A DNA stretch of 64,000 nt from Streptomyces griseus. GTDB lineage: Bacteria; Actinomycetota; Actinomycetes; Streptomycetales; Streptomycetaceae. Position numbers and translations under genes: made by a program. Below the pieces are notes generated by a model that saw nothing but the letters and a program-made list of their open reading frames with translations, made no database searches and had not been told where the DNA came from. The stretch is from NCBI RefSeq assembly GCF_900460065.1, contig NZ_UAVD01000028.1:248001-312000 (forward strand), written 5' to 3'. Below are positions 58,227 through 64,000 of the stretch, in pieces (the first letter of the stretch is position 1; the number at the start of each line of letters is the position of its first letter).

Positions 58227-59579
58227 CTAGGCCCCGAGCATTCCGGTCCACATGTCCGGGAAGTCCGGCAGGGTCTTGGCGGTCGTGCCCACGTTCTCGA
58301 TCTCCACGCCCTTCACCGCCAGGCCGATGACCGCCCCGGCGGTGGCCATGCGGTGGTCGTCGTACGTGTGGAAGACGCCGCCGTGCAGCGGGCGCGGGCG
58401 GATGTGCAGCCCGTCGGCCGTCTCGGTGACGTCGCCGCCCAGTTCGTTGATCTCCTTGGTCAGCGCGGCCAGCCGGTCCGTCTCGTGCAGTCGCAGATGG
58501 GCGACGCCGCTCAGCGTGGAGGGGGAGTCCGCCAGCGCCGCGACCGCCGCGATGCCCGGGGTCAGCTCGCCGACCTCGCCGAGGTCCACGTCGATGCCGT
58601 GGATCCGGCCCGTGCCGGTGAAGGTCAGCCCGTGCTCGGTCAGCTCGCAGGAGCCGCCCATCGCGGTGAAGATCTCGCGCAGCGCGTCGCCCGGCTGGGT
58701 GGTGCGCTCGGGCCAGTCGGGGATCGTCACCCGCCCGCCGGTCACCAGGGCGGCGGCCAGGAACGGCTGGGCGTTGGAGAGGTCCGGCTCGATCGTCAGG
58801 TCCCGGCCCAGCAGCGCGGAGGGGGAGACCCGCCAGACGTTGGGCTCACCGCCCGTCTCCGGCTCGTCCACCTGCGCGCCGACGGCCCGCAGCATGTCGA
58901 CGGTCATCCGGATGTGCGGCATGGAGGGGAGCACGGCCCCGGTGTGCCGGACCTCCACACCCTGGTTGAAGCGCGGCGCCGACAGCAGCAGCGCCGAGAC
59001 GAACTGCGAGGACGACGAGGCGTCGATCGAGACCGGGCCGCCCTCCAGCGCCCCGCCGCCGTGCACGGTCAGCGGCAGCGCCCCGCGTCCGTCGTCGTCG
59101 ATCCGTGCGCCCAGGGCCCGCAGCCCCTCGATGACGCCGGTCAGCGGGCGCTCGTAGGAGCGGGGGTCGCCGTCGAAGCGGACCGGACCGTCGGCGAGCG
59201 TGGCGACGGGCGGCAGGAAGCGCATGACCGTGCCGGCGTTGCCGACGTCGACCGCGGCCGGGCCGTGCAGCCCCGCCGGGATGACCCGCCAGGCCTCGCC
59301 CGAGCTGTCCGGGGAGGCCGCCGCGGACGGGCTGGAGGCGGACGAGGAGGAGACGGTCTCCTCGATGCCGACGCCCATGGCGCGCAGGGCGTCGGCCATG
59401 AGCAGGGTGTCGCGGGAGCGCAGCGGGCGGCGCAGCCAGCCCGGCTCGGCGGCCAGCGAGGCCAGCACGAGGGCGCGGTTGGTGACCGATTTGGAGCCGG
59501 GCACGGTGACGGTCGCGTCGACGGCCCCGGTCGCGTGGGGGGCGGGCCAGAGGGCGGGCTGCACGGAACTCTCGGTCAT
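58227..59579 (-). CDS. aroA: 3-phosphoshikimate 1-carboxyvinyltransferase (EPSP synthase) AroA
   Basis: 450 residues. VPGSKSVTNRAL (about 25-36), DVGNAGTVMRFLPPVA (about 110-125), IDASSSSQFVSALLLSAPRF, GAVLPSMPHIRMTVDML, EPDLSNAQPFLAAALVTGG, HETDRLAAL, and DDHRMATAGAVIGL are standard EPSPS motifs of the shikimate pathway. Between residues 76 and 95 is a Ser/Ala-rich insertion (SSSSASSPSAAASPDSSG) not typical of the enzyme. The ATG at 59579 is 7 nt after TAAAGT, so probably leaderless; ATG 59585 is an alternative. Downstream: rsgA. Confidence 0.95.
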   Translation of the reverse strand: MTESSVQPALWPAPHATGAVDATVTVPGSKSVTNRALVLASLAAEPGWLRRPLRSRDTLLMADALRAMGVGIEETVSSSSASSPSAAASPDSSGEAWRVIPAGLHGPAAVDVGNAGTVMRFLPPVATLADGPVRFDGDPRSYERPLTGVIEGLRALGARIDDDGRGALPLTVHGGGALEGGPVSIDASSSSQFVSALLLSAPRFNQGVEVRHTGAVLPSMPHIRMTVDMLRAVGAQVDEPETGGEPNVWRVSPSALLGRDLTIEPDLSNAQPFLAAALVTGGRVTIPDWPERTTQPGDALREIFTAMGGSCELTEHGLTFTGTGRIHGIDVDLGEVGELTPGIAAVAALADSPSTLSGVAHLRLHETDRLAALTKEINELGGDVTETADGLHIRPRPLHGGVFHTYDDHRMATAGAVIGLAVKGVEIENVGTTAKTLPDFPDMWTGMLGA

Positions 59580-59586
59580 GGCCATC

Positions 59587-59592
59587 ACTTTA
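59587..59592 (-). promoter_or_regulatory. -10 box, leaderless aroA
   Basis: TAAAGT on the minus strand, 7 nt before the ATG at 59579. Confidence 0.5.
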
Positions 59593-59683
59593 GTGGGTTC
59601 ACGCCGACCCGGATCCTGGCCAAAGGGGCGGAAACCCACCCGTAATCAGTCAGCGGCGCGGGCGGCGGCGGTCCGGCCCGCCC

Positions 59684-60397
59684 TCACCAGCCCAGCAGCC
59701 AGCGCCCGCCGCCGATCAGCGACGACAGCGACACCGCGTGGAAGAGGAACAGCCACAGCACCGCCGGGGCGTGGGTCAGCCGGGCCAGCTGGTCGGCGTC
59801 CGAGTCGGGGGCGCCCCCGTAACGCCGCTTGGACTGGAGCTCGAAGGGCGGCCGCACCCCGCCCAGCAGCAGGAACCACACCACCACGTACGCGAACGCC
59901 GACTGCACGTCCGAGGAGGCCAGCCAGGACACCAGCAGGAACGTGGTGCCGGTCAGGATGACGGTGAGGGCCCCGTACACATTGCGGATCATCACCAGCA
60001 TCACCGCGAGCAGGGCCGTGGCCACCCACAGCAGGAGCGTGATCCGGCCGTTCGTGAGCAGCCAGGCGCCGCCCAGACCCAGCAGCGACGGGGCCGTGTA
60101 CCCGGCCGCCGCCGTGAGGATCATGCCGATGCCCGTCGGCTTGCCGCGGCTCACGGTCAGCCCGCTGGTGTCCGAGTGCAGCCGGATGCCGGAGAGCTGC
60201 CGTCCGGTGAGCAGGGCCACCAGGCCGTGGCCGCCCTCGTGCGCGATGGTGATCGTGTTGCGGGCGAGGCGCCATAGCGGGTTCGGTACGACCGCGATCA
60301 GCGCGAGCGTGGCCGTCACCACCACCAGCCACTGCTCGGGAGCGGACTGGGTGCCGGTCACGCGATCCCACAGATCGCCCAGTTCGGTGCTGTTCAT
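59684..60397 (-). CDS. M50 family site-2-type membrane metallopeptidase
   Basis: 237 residues with about six membrane segments. H53-E-G-G-H57 in TITIAHEGGHGLVALLTG is the zinc-binding motif of M50 proteases, preceded by a membrane segment. A second conserved aspartate motif is not obvious, so activity is probable rather than certain. The substrate is unknown. ATG at 60397 with AAGGAG about 12 nt upstream. Divergent from the SRAP gene, and 104 bp upstream of aroA on the same strand. Confidence 0.82.
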   Translation of the reverse strand: MNSTELGDLWDRVTGTQSAPEQWLVVVTATLALIAVVPNPLWRLARNTITIAHEGGHGLVALLTGRQLSGIRLHSDTSGLTVSRGKPTGIGMILTAAAGYTAPSLLGLGGAWLLTNGRITLLLWVATALLAVMLVMIRNVYGALTVILTGTTFLLVSWLASSDVQSAFAYVVVWFLLLGGVRPPFELQSKRRYGGAPDSDADQLARLTHAPAVLWLFLFHAVSLSSLIGGGRWLLGW

Positions 60398-60437
60398 CGG
60401 CCGGGCGACTCCTTGCGGTCGGGGTGGGCGGTCGTGG

Positions 60438-60443
60438 CAGTCT
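60438..60443 (+). promoter_or_regulatory. -10-like box, leaderless SRAP gene
   Basis: CAGTCT lies 7 nt before the ATG at 60451. Confidence 0.35.
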
Positions 60444-60450
60444 GGCACTT

Positions 60451-61266
60451 ATGTGCGGACGGTATGCGGCGAGCCGGAACCCCGAGGACCTGACCGGCCT
60501 CTTCGGCGTCGAGAAGTGGGAACCCACCGAGGCCCTGGAGCCGGACTGGAACGTGGCGCCGACCAAAGAGGTCTACGCGGTTCTGGAGCGTCCTGTTAAG
60601 GACGCGGACGACCGGCGTCCGGTTCGCCAGTTGCGCGCCCTGAGATGGGGACTCGTGCCGTCCTGGTCGAAGACCCCCGAGGGCGCCGCCCGGATGATCA
60701 ACGCCCGCGCGGAGACCGTGCACGAGAAGCCCTCCTTCCGCCGCGCCTTCGCCCACCGCCGCTGCATCCTGCCCGCCGACGGCTACTACGAGTGGGTCAC
60801 CGGAGCGCAGGAGCGGCAGCTGGAGGAGGAGAAGGGCAAGAAGCGGGCCCGCAAGCAGCCCTATTTCGTCACGCCGGCCGACGGGTCGGTCTTCGCGATG
60901 GCCGGACTGTACGAGTTCTGGCGCGACACGACCCTTCCCCCGGACCACGAGAACGCCTGGTGGGTGACCTGCTCGGTGATCACCACCGAGGCGGAGACCA
61001 CCCCGCTGGCCGTCGCCCCCGCCGAGGGGCCCGGCGCGCTCGCCGACATCCACCCCCGGATGCCGCTGATGCTCACCCCCGACCGCTGGGACGCCTGGCT
61101 GGACCCCACGCACACCGGCGTCGACGAACTGCGCGCGCTGCTGGAGCCGCCGCCCGGCGGGCTGATGCGCGCCTACCCGGTCTCCACCGCCGTCAGCAAC
61201 GTCCGCAACAACGGGCCCGAACTGCCGGCGGAGCTGGCCGCGCCGGAGGAGTCCACGCTGTTCTGA
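60451..61266 (+). CDS. SOS response-associated peptidase (SRAP, YedK/HMCES family)
   Basis: 271 residues. MCGRY places the catalytic Cys at position 2; WNVAPTKEVYAVL, RWGLVPSWSK, INARAETV (catalytic Asn), CILPADGYYEW (Glu), and ADIHPRMPLML (His) complete the SRAP active site. The family crosslinks to abasic sites in single-stranded DNA through Cys2 and protects them during replication. Start ATG 60451 is fixed by the required N-terminal Cys. Probably followed by its neighbouring hydrolase on its own promoter. Confidence 0.93.
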   Translation: MCGRYAASRNPEDLTGLFGVEKWEPTEALEPDWNVAPTKEVYAVLERPVKDADDRRPVRQLRALRWGLVPSWSKTPEGAARMINARAETVHEKPSFRRAFAHRRCILPADGYYEWVTGAQERQLEEEKGKKRARKQPYFVTPADGSVFAMAGLYEFWRDTTLPPDHENAWWVTCSVITTEAETTPLAVAPAEGPGALADIHPRMPLMLTPDRWDAWLDPTHTGVDELRALLEPPPGGLMRAYPVSTAVSNVRNNGPELPAELAAPEESTLF

Positions 61267-61279
61267 ACCGTGGCAGGGG

Positions 61280-61285
61280 CAGGAT
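61280..61285 (+). promoter_or_regulatory. -10-like box, leaderless hydrolase gene
   Basis: CAGGAT lies 6 nt before the GTG at 61292. Confidence 0.35.
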
Positions 61286-61291
61286 GGCACC

Positions 61292-61933
61292 GTGAGCCGT
61301 CAACCACGTACACAGAACGTCACCACCGACGCCGGTGAGGCCAGGATCACCTGGGTCGCCTCGCCCGCGCCCCGCCTCGTGCTGGCCGTGAGCCACGGGG
61401 CGGGCGGTGGCATCGAGGCCCGCGACCTCCAGGCCCTCGCCGCGACCCTGCCCGGCCACGGCGTCACCGTCGCCCTGGTGGAGCAGCCCTGGCGGGTGGC
61501 CGGCAAGAAGCTGGCGCCCGCCCCGAAGACCCTGGACACCGGCTGGCGGGGCCTGTGGCCCGCGCTGACCGCTCCCGGGCTCCCCGTCGTCTCCGGGGGC
61601 CGCAGCGCCGGGGCCCGCGTCGCCTGCCGGACCGCCACCGAACTGGGCGCGGCGGCCGTCCTCGCGCTCAGCTTCCCGCTGCACCCGCCGGGCAAGCCGG
61701 AGAAGTCCCGCGCGGACGAACTCCTGGGGGCGGGCGTGCCCACGCTGGTGGTGCAGGGCGGCAACGACCCGTTCGGCCGGCCCGACGAGTTCCCGCCCGG
61801 CCCCTACGAGCTGACCGAAGTGCCCCACGGCGACCACGGGTTCGCGGTGGCGAAGCGGTCCGGGGTGACCGAGGAGCAGACCATGGCCGTCCTCACCGAC
61901 GCGGTGGCCGGGTGGATCACGTCACTCGGATGA
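61292..61933 (+). CDS. Alpha/beta family hydrolase (KANL3/Tex30-like)
   Basis: 213 residues. LAVSHGAGGG (about 32-41), VVSGGRSAGARVA with the nucleophile-elbow Ser (about 109), VVQGGNDPFGRPDE (Asp) and VPHGDHGFAV (His) fit the alpha/beta hydrolase of the KANL3/Tex30 type. Cytosolic; substrate unknown. It lies immediately upstream of the SigR promoter. Confidence 0.82.
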   Translation: MSRQPRTQNVTTDAGEARITWVASPAPRLVLAVSHGAGGGIEARDLQALAATLPGHGVTVALVEQPWRVAGKKLAPAPKTLDTGWRGLWPALTAPGLPVVSGGRSAGARVACRTATELGAAAVLALSFPLHPPGKPEKSRADELLGAGVPTLVVQGGNDPFGRPDEFPPGPYELTEVPHGDHGFAVAKRSGVTEEQTMAVLTDAVAGWITSLG

Positions 61934-61983
61934 CCGGATCCGCCCGGGGGTGACCGGGGCCTCACGCACGTGGCCGGGGCCCC

Positions 61984-62010
61984 GGGAATGCTCCGCCCGG
62001 GGGAGCTGTT
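61984..62010 (+). promoter_or_regulatory. SigR-dependent autoregulatory promoter of sigR
   Basis: GGGAAT (61984-61989), 18 nt, GTT (62008-62010): a full SigR consensus. It feeds the long SigR isoform and rsrA. Confidence 0.85.
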
Positions 62011-62071
62011 GTTCGGGACGTCGGTACAGACACGTGGTATCCCCGAACAACGTGGAGAGGGAGTCCGTCGC

Positions 62072-62914
62072 ATGGGTTCGACCATCTGCCCCAGTCGCTC
62101 GAACGCCGCTGATCTGGAGTGGACCGTGCTGCCCGCGGCGAGGACCGGCCACGAGCGGTCGCTGGGCGGTGCGGAACGACAGCCCGTCTCGAAGCAAGGT
62201 CGACTATTCTCCGATGCGAGCGGGTCCGGTTTCGGCTCCGCCACATCGTTGGAGGAGGTGGGTCCGGTCACTGGGACCGACACAGGGACCGACGACGGCC
62301 GTGCACCGGAGACGTCCGCCGAGCGCAACGCGCGCTTCGAGCGGGACGCCCTCGGCTTTCTCGACCAGATGTACTCGGCCGCGCTGCGCATGACGCGCAA
62401 CCCGGCCGATGCCGAGGACCTGGTCCAGGAGACCTACGCCAAGGCGTACGGCTCCTTCCACCAGTTCCGTGAGGGGACGAACCTCAAGGCGTGGATGTAC
62501 CGCATCCTCACCAACACCTTCATCAACTCGTACCGCAAGAAGCAGCGGGAGCCCCAGCGCAGCGCCGCCGAGGAGATCGAGGACTGGCAGCTGGCACGGG
62601 CCGAGTCGCACATGTCGACCGGTCTGCGCTCGGCGGAGTCCCAGGCGCTCGACCATCTCCCGGACTCCGACGTGAAGTCGGCGCTCCAGGCGATTCCCGA
62701 GGAGTTCCGCATCGCCGTGTATCTCGCCGATGTCGAGGGCTTTGCCTACAAGGAGATCGCGGACATCATGGGGACTCCCATCGGTACGGTGATGTCCCGG
62801 CTGCACCGTGGCCGCCGCCAGCTGCGCGGCATGCTGGAGGACTACGCCCGCGAGCGCGGGCTCGTCGCGGCCGGCGCCGGTGACGCGGACGATCGGAAGG
62901 GCTCGGCCTCATGA
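62072..62914 (+). CDS. sigR: SigR' long isoform (alternative start of sigR)
   Basis: The ATG at 62072 has a strong GAGAGGGAG site 9 nt upstream and opens a frame continuous with sigR, adding 62 residues (MGSTICPSRSNAADLEW...). In S. coelicolor the SigR-dependent promoter yields such an unstable extended isoform, SigR', giving transient positive feedback. The extension contains a Cys (residue 5) and no known domain. This entry covers the full extended frame; the short isoform is listed separately. Confidence 0.7.
   Translation: MGSTICPSRSNAADLEWTVLPAARTGHERSLGGAERQPVSKQGRLFSDASGSGFGSATSLEEVGPVTGTDTGTDDGRAPETSAERNARFERDALGFLDQMYSAALRMTRNPADAEDLVQETYAKAYGSFHQFREGTNLKAWMYRILTNTFINSYRKKQREPQRSAAEEIEDWQLARAESHMSTGLRSAESQALDHLPDSDVKSALQAIPEEFRIAVYLADVEGFAYKEIADIMGTPIGTVMSRLHRGRRQLRGMLEDYARERGLVAAGAGDADDRKGSAS
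62258..62914 (+). CDS. sigR: RNA polymerase sigma factor SigR (ECF)
   Basis: 218-residue ECF sigma factor for the thiol-oxidation response, from the GTG at 62258. Region 2: FLDQMYSAALRMTRNPADAEDLVQETYAKAYGSFHQFREGTNLKAWMYRI across residues 29-78; region 4: LQAIPEEFRIAVYLADVEGFAYKEIADIMGTPIGTVMSRLHRGRRQLR across 147-194. It directs transcription from GGAAT-N18-GTT promoters, of which three occur in this window. RsrA holds it inactive until oxidised. Its stop overlaps the rsrA start by 4 nt. A constitutive promoter probably lies inside the long-isoform coding region (a TATTCT near 62211). Confidence 0.95.
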   Translation: MGPVTGTDTGTDDGRAPETSAERNARFERDALGFLDQMYSAALRMTRNPADAEDLVQETYAKAYGSFHQFREGTNLKAWMYRILTNTFINSYRKKQREPQRSAAEEIEDWQLARAESHMSTGLRSAESQALDHLPDSDVKSALQAIPEEFRIAVYLADVEGFAYKEIADIMGTPIGTVMSRLHRGRRQLRGMLEDYARERGLVAAGAGDADDRKGSAS

Positions 62915-63231
62915 GCTGCGGAGAGCCGCACGAGACGGACTGCTCGGAGGTCCTCGACCATCTCTACGAGTTTCTCGACCGGGAGATGCCCGAGGGCGAC
63001 TGCACCAAGTTCGAGGTGCATTTCGAGGAGTGCTCCCCGTGCCTGGAGAAGTACGGCCTCGAACAGGCCGTGAAGAAGCTGGTCAAGCGCTGCTGCGGGC
63101 AGGACGACGTCCCGACCGACCTGCGCTCCAAGGTGATGGGCCGGATCGACCTGATCCGGGCCGGCGAGGCTGTGCCCGAGCAGGATCTGACCGTGCAGGA
63201 CACCGGCCGGTCGGCGTCCGCCGCCGAGTAG
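62911..63231 (+). CDS. rsrA: Redox-sensing zinc anti-sigma factor RsrA
   Basis: 106 residues of the ZAS family. Zinc/redox ligands are Cys11, His37, Cys41 and Cys44 (HFEECSPC), with further Cys3, Cys31, Cys61 and Cys62, the same layout as S. coelicolor RsrA. Under reducing conditions it binds SigR; disulfide formation (Cys11-Cys44) expels zinc and frees the sigma factor. ATGA overlap with sigR gives translational coupling and balanced amounts. Confidence 0.95.
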   Translation: MSCGEPHETDCSEVLDHLYEFLDREMPEGDCTKFEVHFEECSPCLEKYGLEQAVKKLVKRCCGQDDVPTDLRSKVMGRIDLIRAGEAVPEQDLTVQDTGRSASAAE

Positions 63232-63254
63232 CCCCGTCCACCCGCAAAAACACC

Positions 63255-63275
63255 GGCGGATCCCTGGGATCCGCC
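63255..63275 (+). terminator. Hairpin 1 after sigR-rsrA
   Basis: A 9-bp perfect stem ggcggatcc / ggatccgcc with loop ctg, 24 nt after the rsrA stop. Confidence 0.65.
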
Positions 63276-63280
63276 CGGAC

Positions 63281-63315
63281 GGCCGCTGCGCCCCGACAGC
63301 CCGGGCGCAGCGGCC
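63281..63315 (+). terminator. Hairpin 2 after sigR-rsrA
   Basis: A 12-bp stem ggccgctgcgcc / ggcgcagcggcc with an 11-nt loop, directly downstream of hairpin 1. Confidence 0.65.
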
Positions 63316-63534
63316 CACGCATGTCCGGGGCCCCGCCGGAGCGGTTCGGCCCCGGCGCCGGGCGGGCCCACCGGCCACCGGTGGCCGAGGCTCCGGGGCC
63401 CGCTCGCGCGCGGACGGTCTGACCCCCACCGGAGCTGGGTAACCCATGGGTAATGAGCGGGCGTCCGGCCGGGCATGGTTGGATGCGAAAGCAGAGCGGA
63501 TGACGAGGGTGTCCAGTCGGGACAGGCGGGAATC

Positions 63535-64000
63535 GTGAGGATCTTCGGGAAGGTACGGCATCGGCCGTCCGCCTCTTGGCGGCAGGCCACGGACCGCGCG
63601 TTCACGCTGATCGGCGACGGCCGGTACGAGGACGCGGGGGCGCTGCTGACGCGCGCGGCGGATCTGGAGCCCTGGCTCTCGGAGTCCTGGTTCAATCTGG
63701 CGCTGCTGCACAAGTTCCGGCACGACTGGGAGCAGGCGCGCGCGGCGGGCCTGCGGGCCGTCGCGCTGCTCGACCGGGAGTCGGGCGCCCCGGACTGGTG
63801 GAACGTGGGGATCGCGGCCACCGCGCTCCAGGACTGGCCGCTGGCGCGGCGGGCCTGGCAGGCGTACGGCCTGAAGGTCCCCGGCGGCGGTCAGCACAGC
63901 GCGGCCACCACCGAGCCGACCGGCATGGAGCTGGGCAGCGCCGCCGTGCGGCTCTCGCCGGAGGGCGAGGCCGAGGTGGTCTGGGGCCGCCGGCTCGACC
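63535..64000 (+). CDS. TPR-repeat protein, partial (runs off the window)
   Basis: The first 155 residues are visible: VRIFGKVRHRPSASWRQATDRAFTLIGDGRYEDAGALLTRAADLEPWLSESWFNLALLH and onward, spread over several TPR-like helical pairs. This matches a conserved streptomycete tetratricopeptide protein encoded next to sigR-rsrA. GTG at 63535 with a GGCGGGAA-like site. The reading frame is open to the end of the window. Function unknown. Confidence 0.75.
   Translation, partial: MRIFGKVRHRPSASWRQATDRAFTLIGDGRYEDAGALLTRAADLEPWLSESWFNLALLHKFRHDWEQARAAGLRAVALLDRESGAPDWWNVGIAATALQDWPLARRAWQAYGLKVPGGGQHSAATTEPTGMELGSAAVRLSPEGEAEVVWGRRLD

Overview
The window is high-GC actinobacterial chromosome, almost certainly Streptomyces. 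Third codon positions are strongly G/C, GTG starts are common, and the gene set is typical of the core chromosome: SigR/RsrA, WblC, AdnAB, mycoredoxin, HisN, MoeZ, AroA and UPF0182. I see no insertion sequence, prophage, CRISPR array or large horizontally acquired block. Much of the gene order (ferritin-like, DUF3107, FasR-like TetR, DUF3152, MoeZ, AdnAB, NudC, mycoredoxin, UvrD2, WhiB7-type regulator, ABC1 kinase, ThiF-like, zincin, PDZ-Lon, UPF0182) matches, from memory, the mycobacterial Rv3193c-Rv3210c neighbourhood, so this is an old conserved actinobacterial block.

Layout. 0-5.3 kb: ferritin-like protein, small membrane protein, DUF3107 protein and FasR-like TetR regulator, an acidic small protein, an alpha/beta hydrolase and a DUF3152 zinc-peptidase-like membrane protein. 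5.5-10.8 kb: a four-gene, overlapping unit with a PelF/DUF3492-type glycosyltransferase, a polytopic membrane protein, an NAD-dependent sugar epimerase and a spherulin-4-type glycosidase; this looks like a Pel-like exopolysaccharide locus and is the best candidate for an undescribed system. 10.9-18.4 kb: moeZ, two tandem secreted lipoprotein peptidases, and a large membrane/kinase-like/flippase-like fusion. 18.6-31.8 kb: DNA repair and redox genes (alkyltransferase-like protein, AdnA, AdnB, M20 peptidase, NudC, mycoredoxin, UvrD2). 31.8-37.3 kb: the wblC gene with a long attenuator-type leader, small proteins, ABC1 kinase, ThiF-like protein, YgjP-type metallopeptidase. 37.4-40.6 kb: TerD-AIM24 fusion plus two more AIM24 proteins. 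40.6-49.8 kb: NUDIX hydrolase, zincin, SDR, MoaE, PDZ-Lon protease, PPA1309-family protein, UPF0182. 49.8-52.4 kb: two identical initiator tRNA genes with mirror-image terminators flanking a Sel1-repeat gene. 52.4-60.4 kb: Fur regulator divergent from katA, CBS protein, hisN, TetR, SMR exporter, rsgA, aroA, M50 peptidase. 60.4-64 kb: SRAP protein, small hydrolase, sigR-rsrA and the start of a TPR protein.

How it works together. Three sites match the SigR promoter consensus GGAAT-N18-GTT: in front of moeZ (sulfur activation), mrx1 (mycothiol redox) and sigR itself. With the WhiB7-type regulator wblC, which is known to feed into sigR in S. coelicolor, the window carries much of a thiol-stress/antibiotic-stress circuit. 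About fifteen genes have a -10-like TANNNT (or close) box 6-7 nt before the start codon, consistent with leaderless transcription, which is common in actinobacteria. Product names rest on motif recognition and remembered family features; no database search was run.
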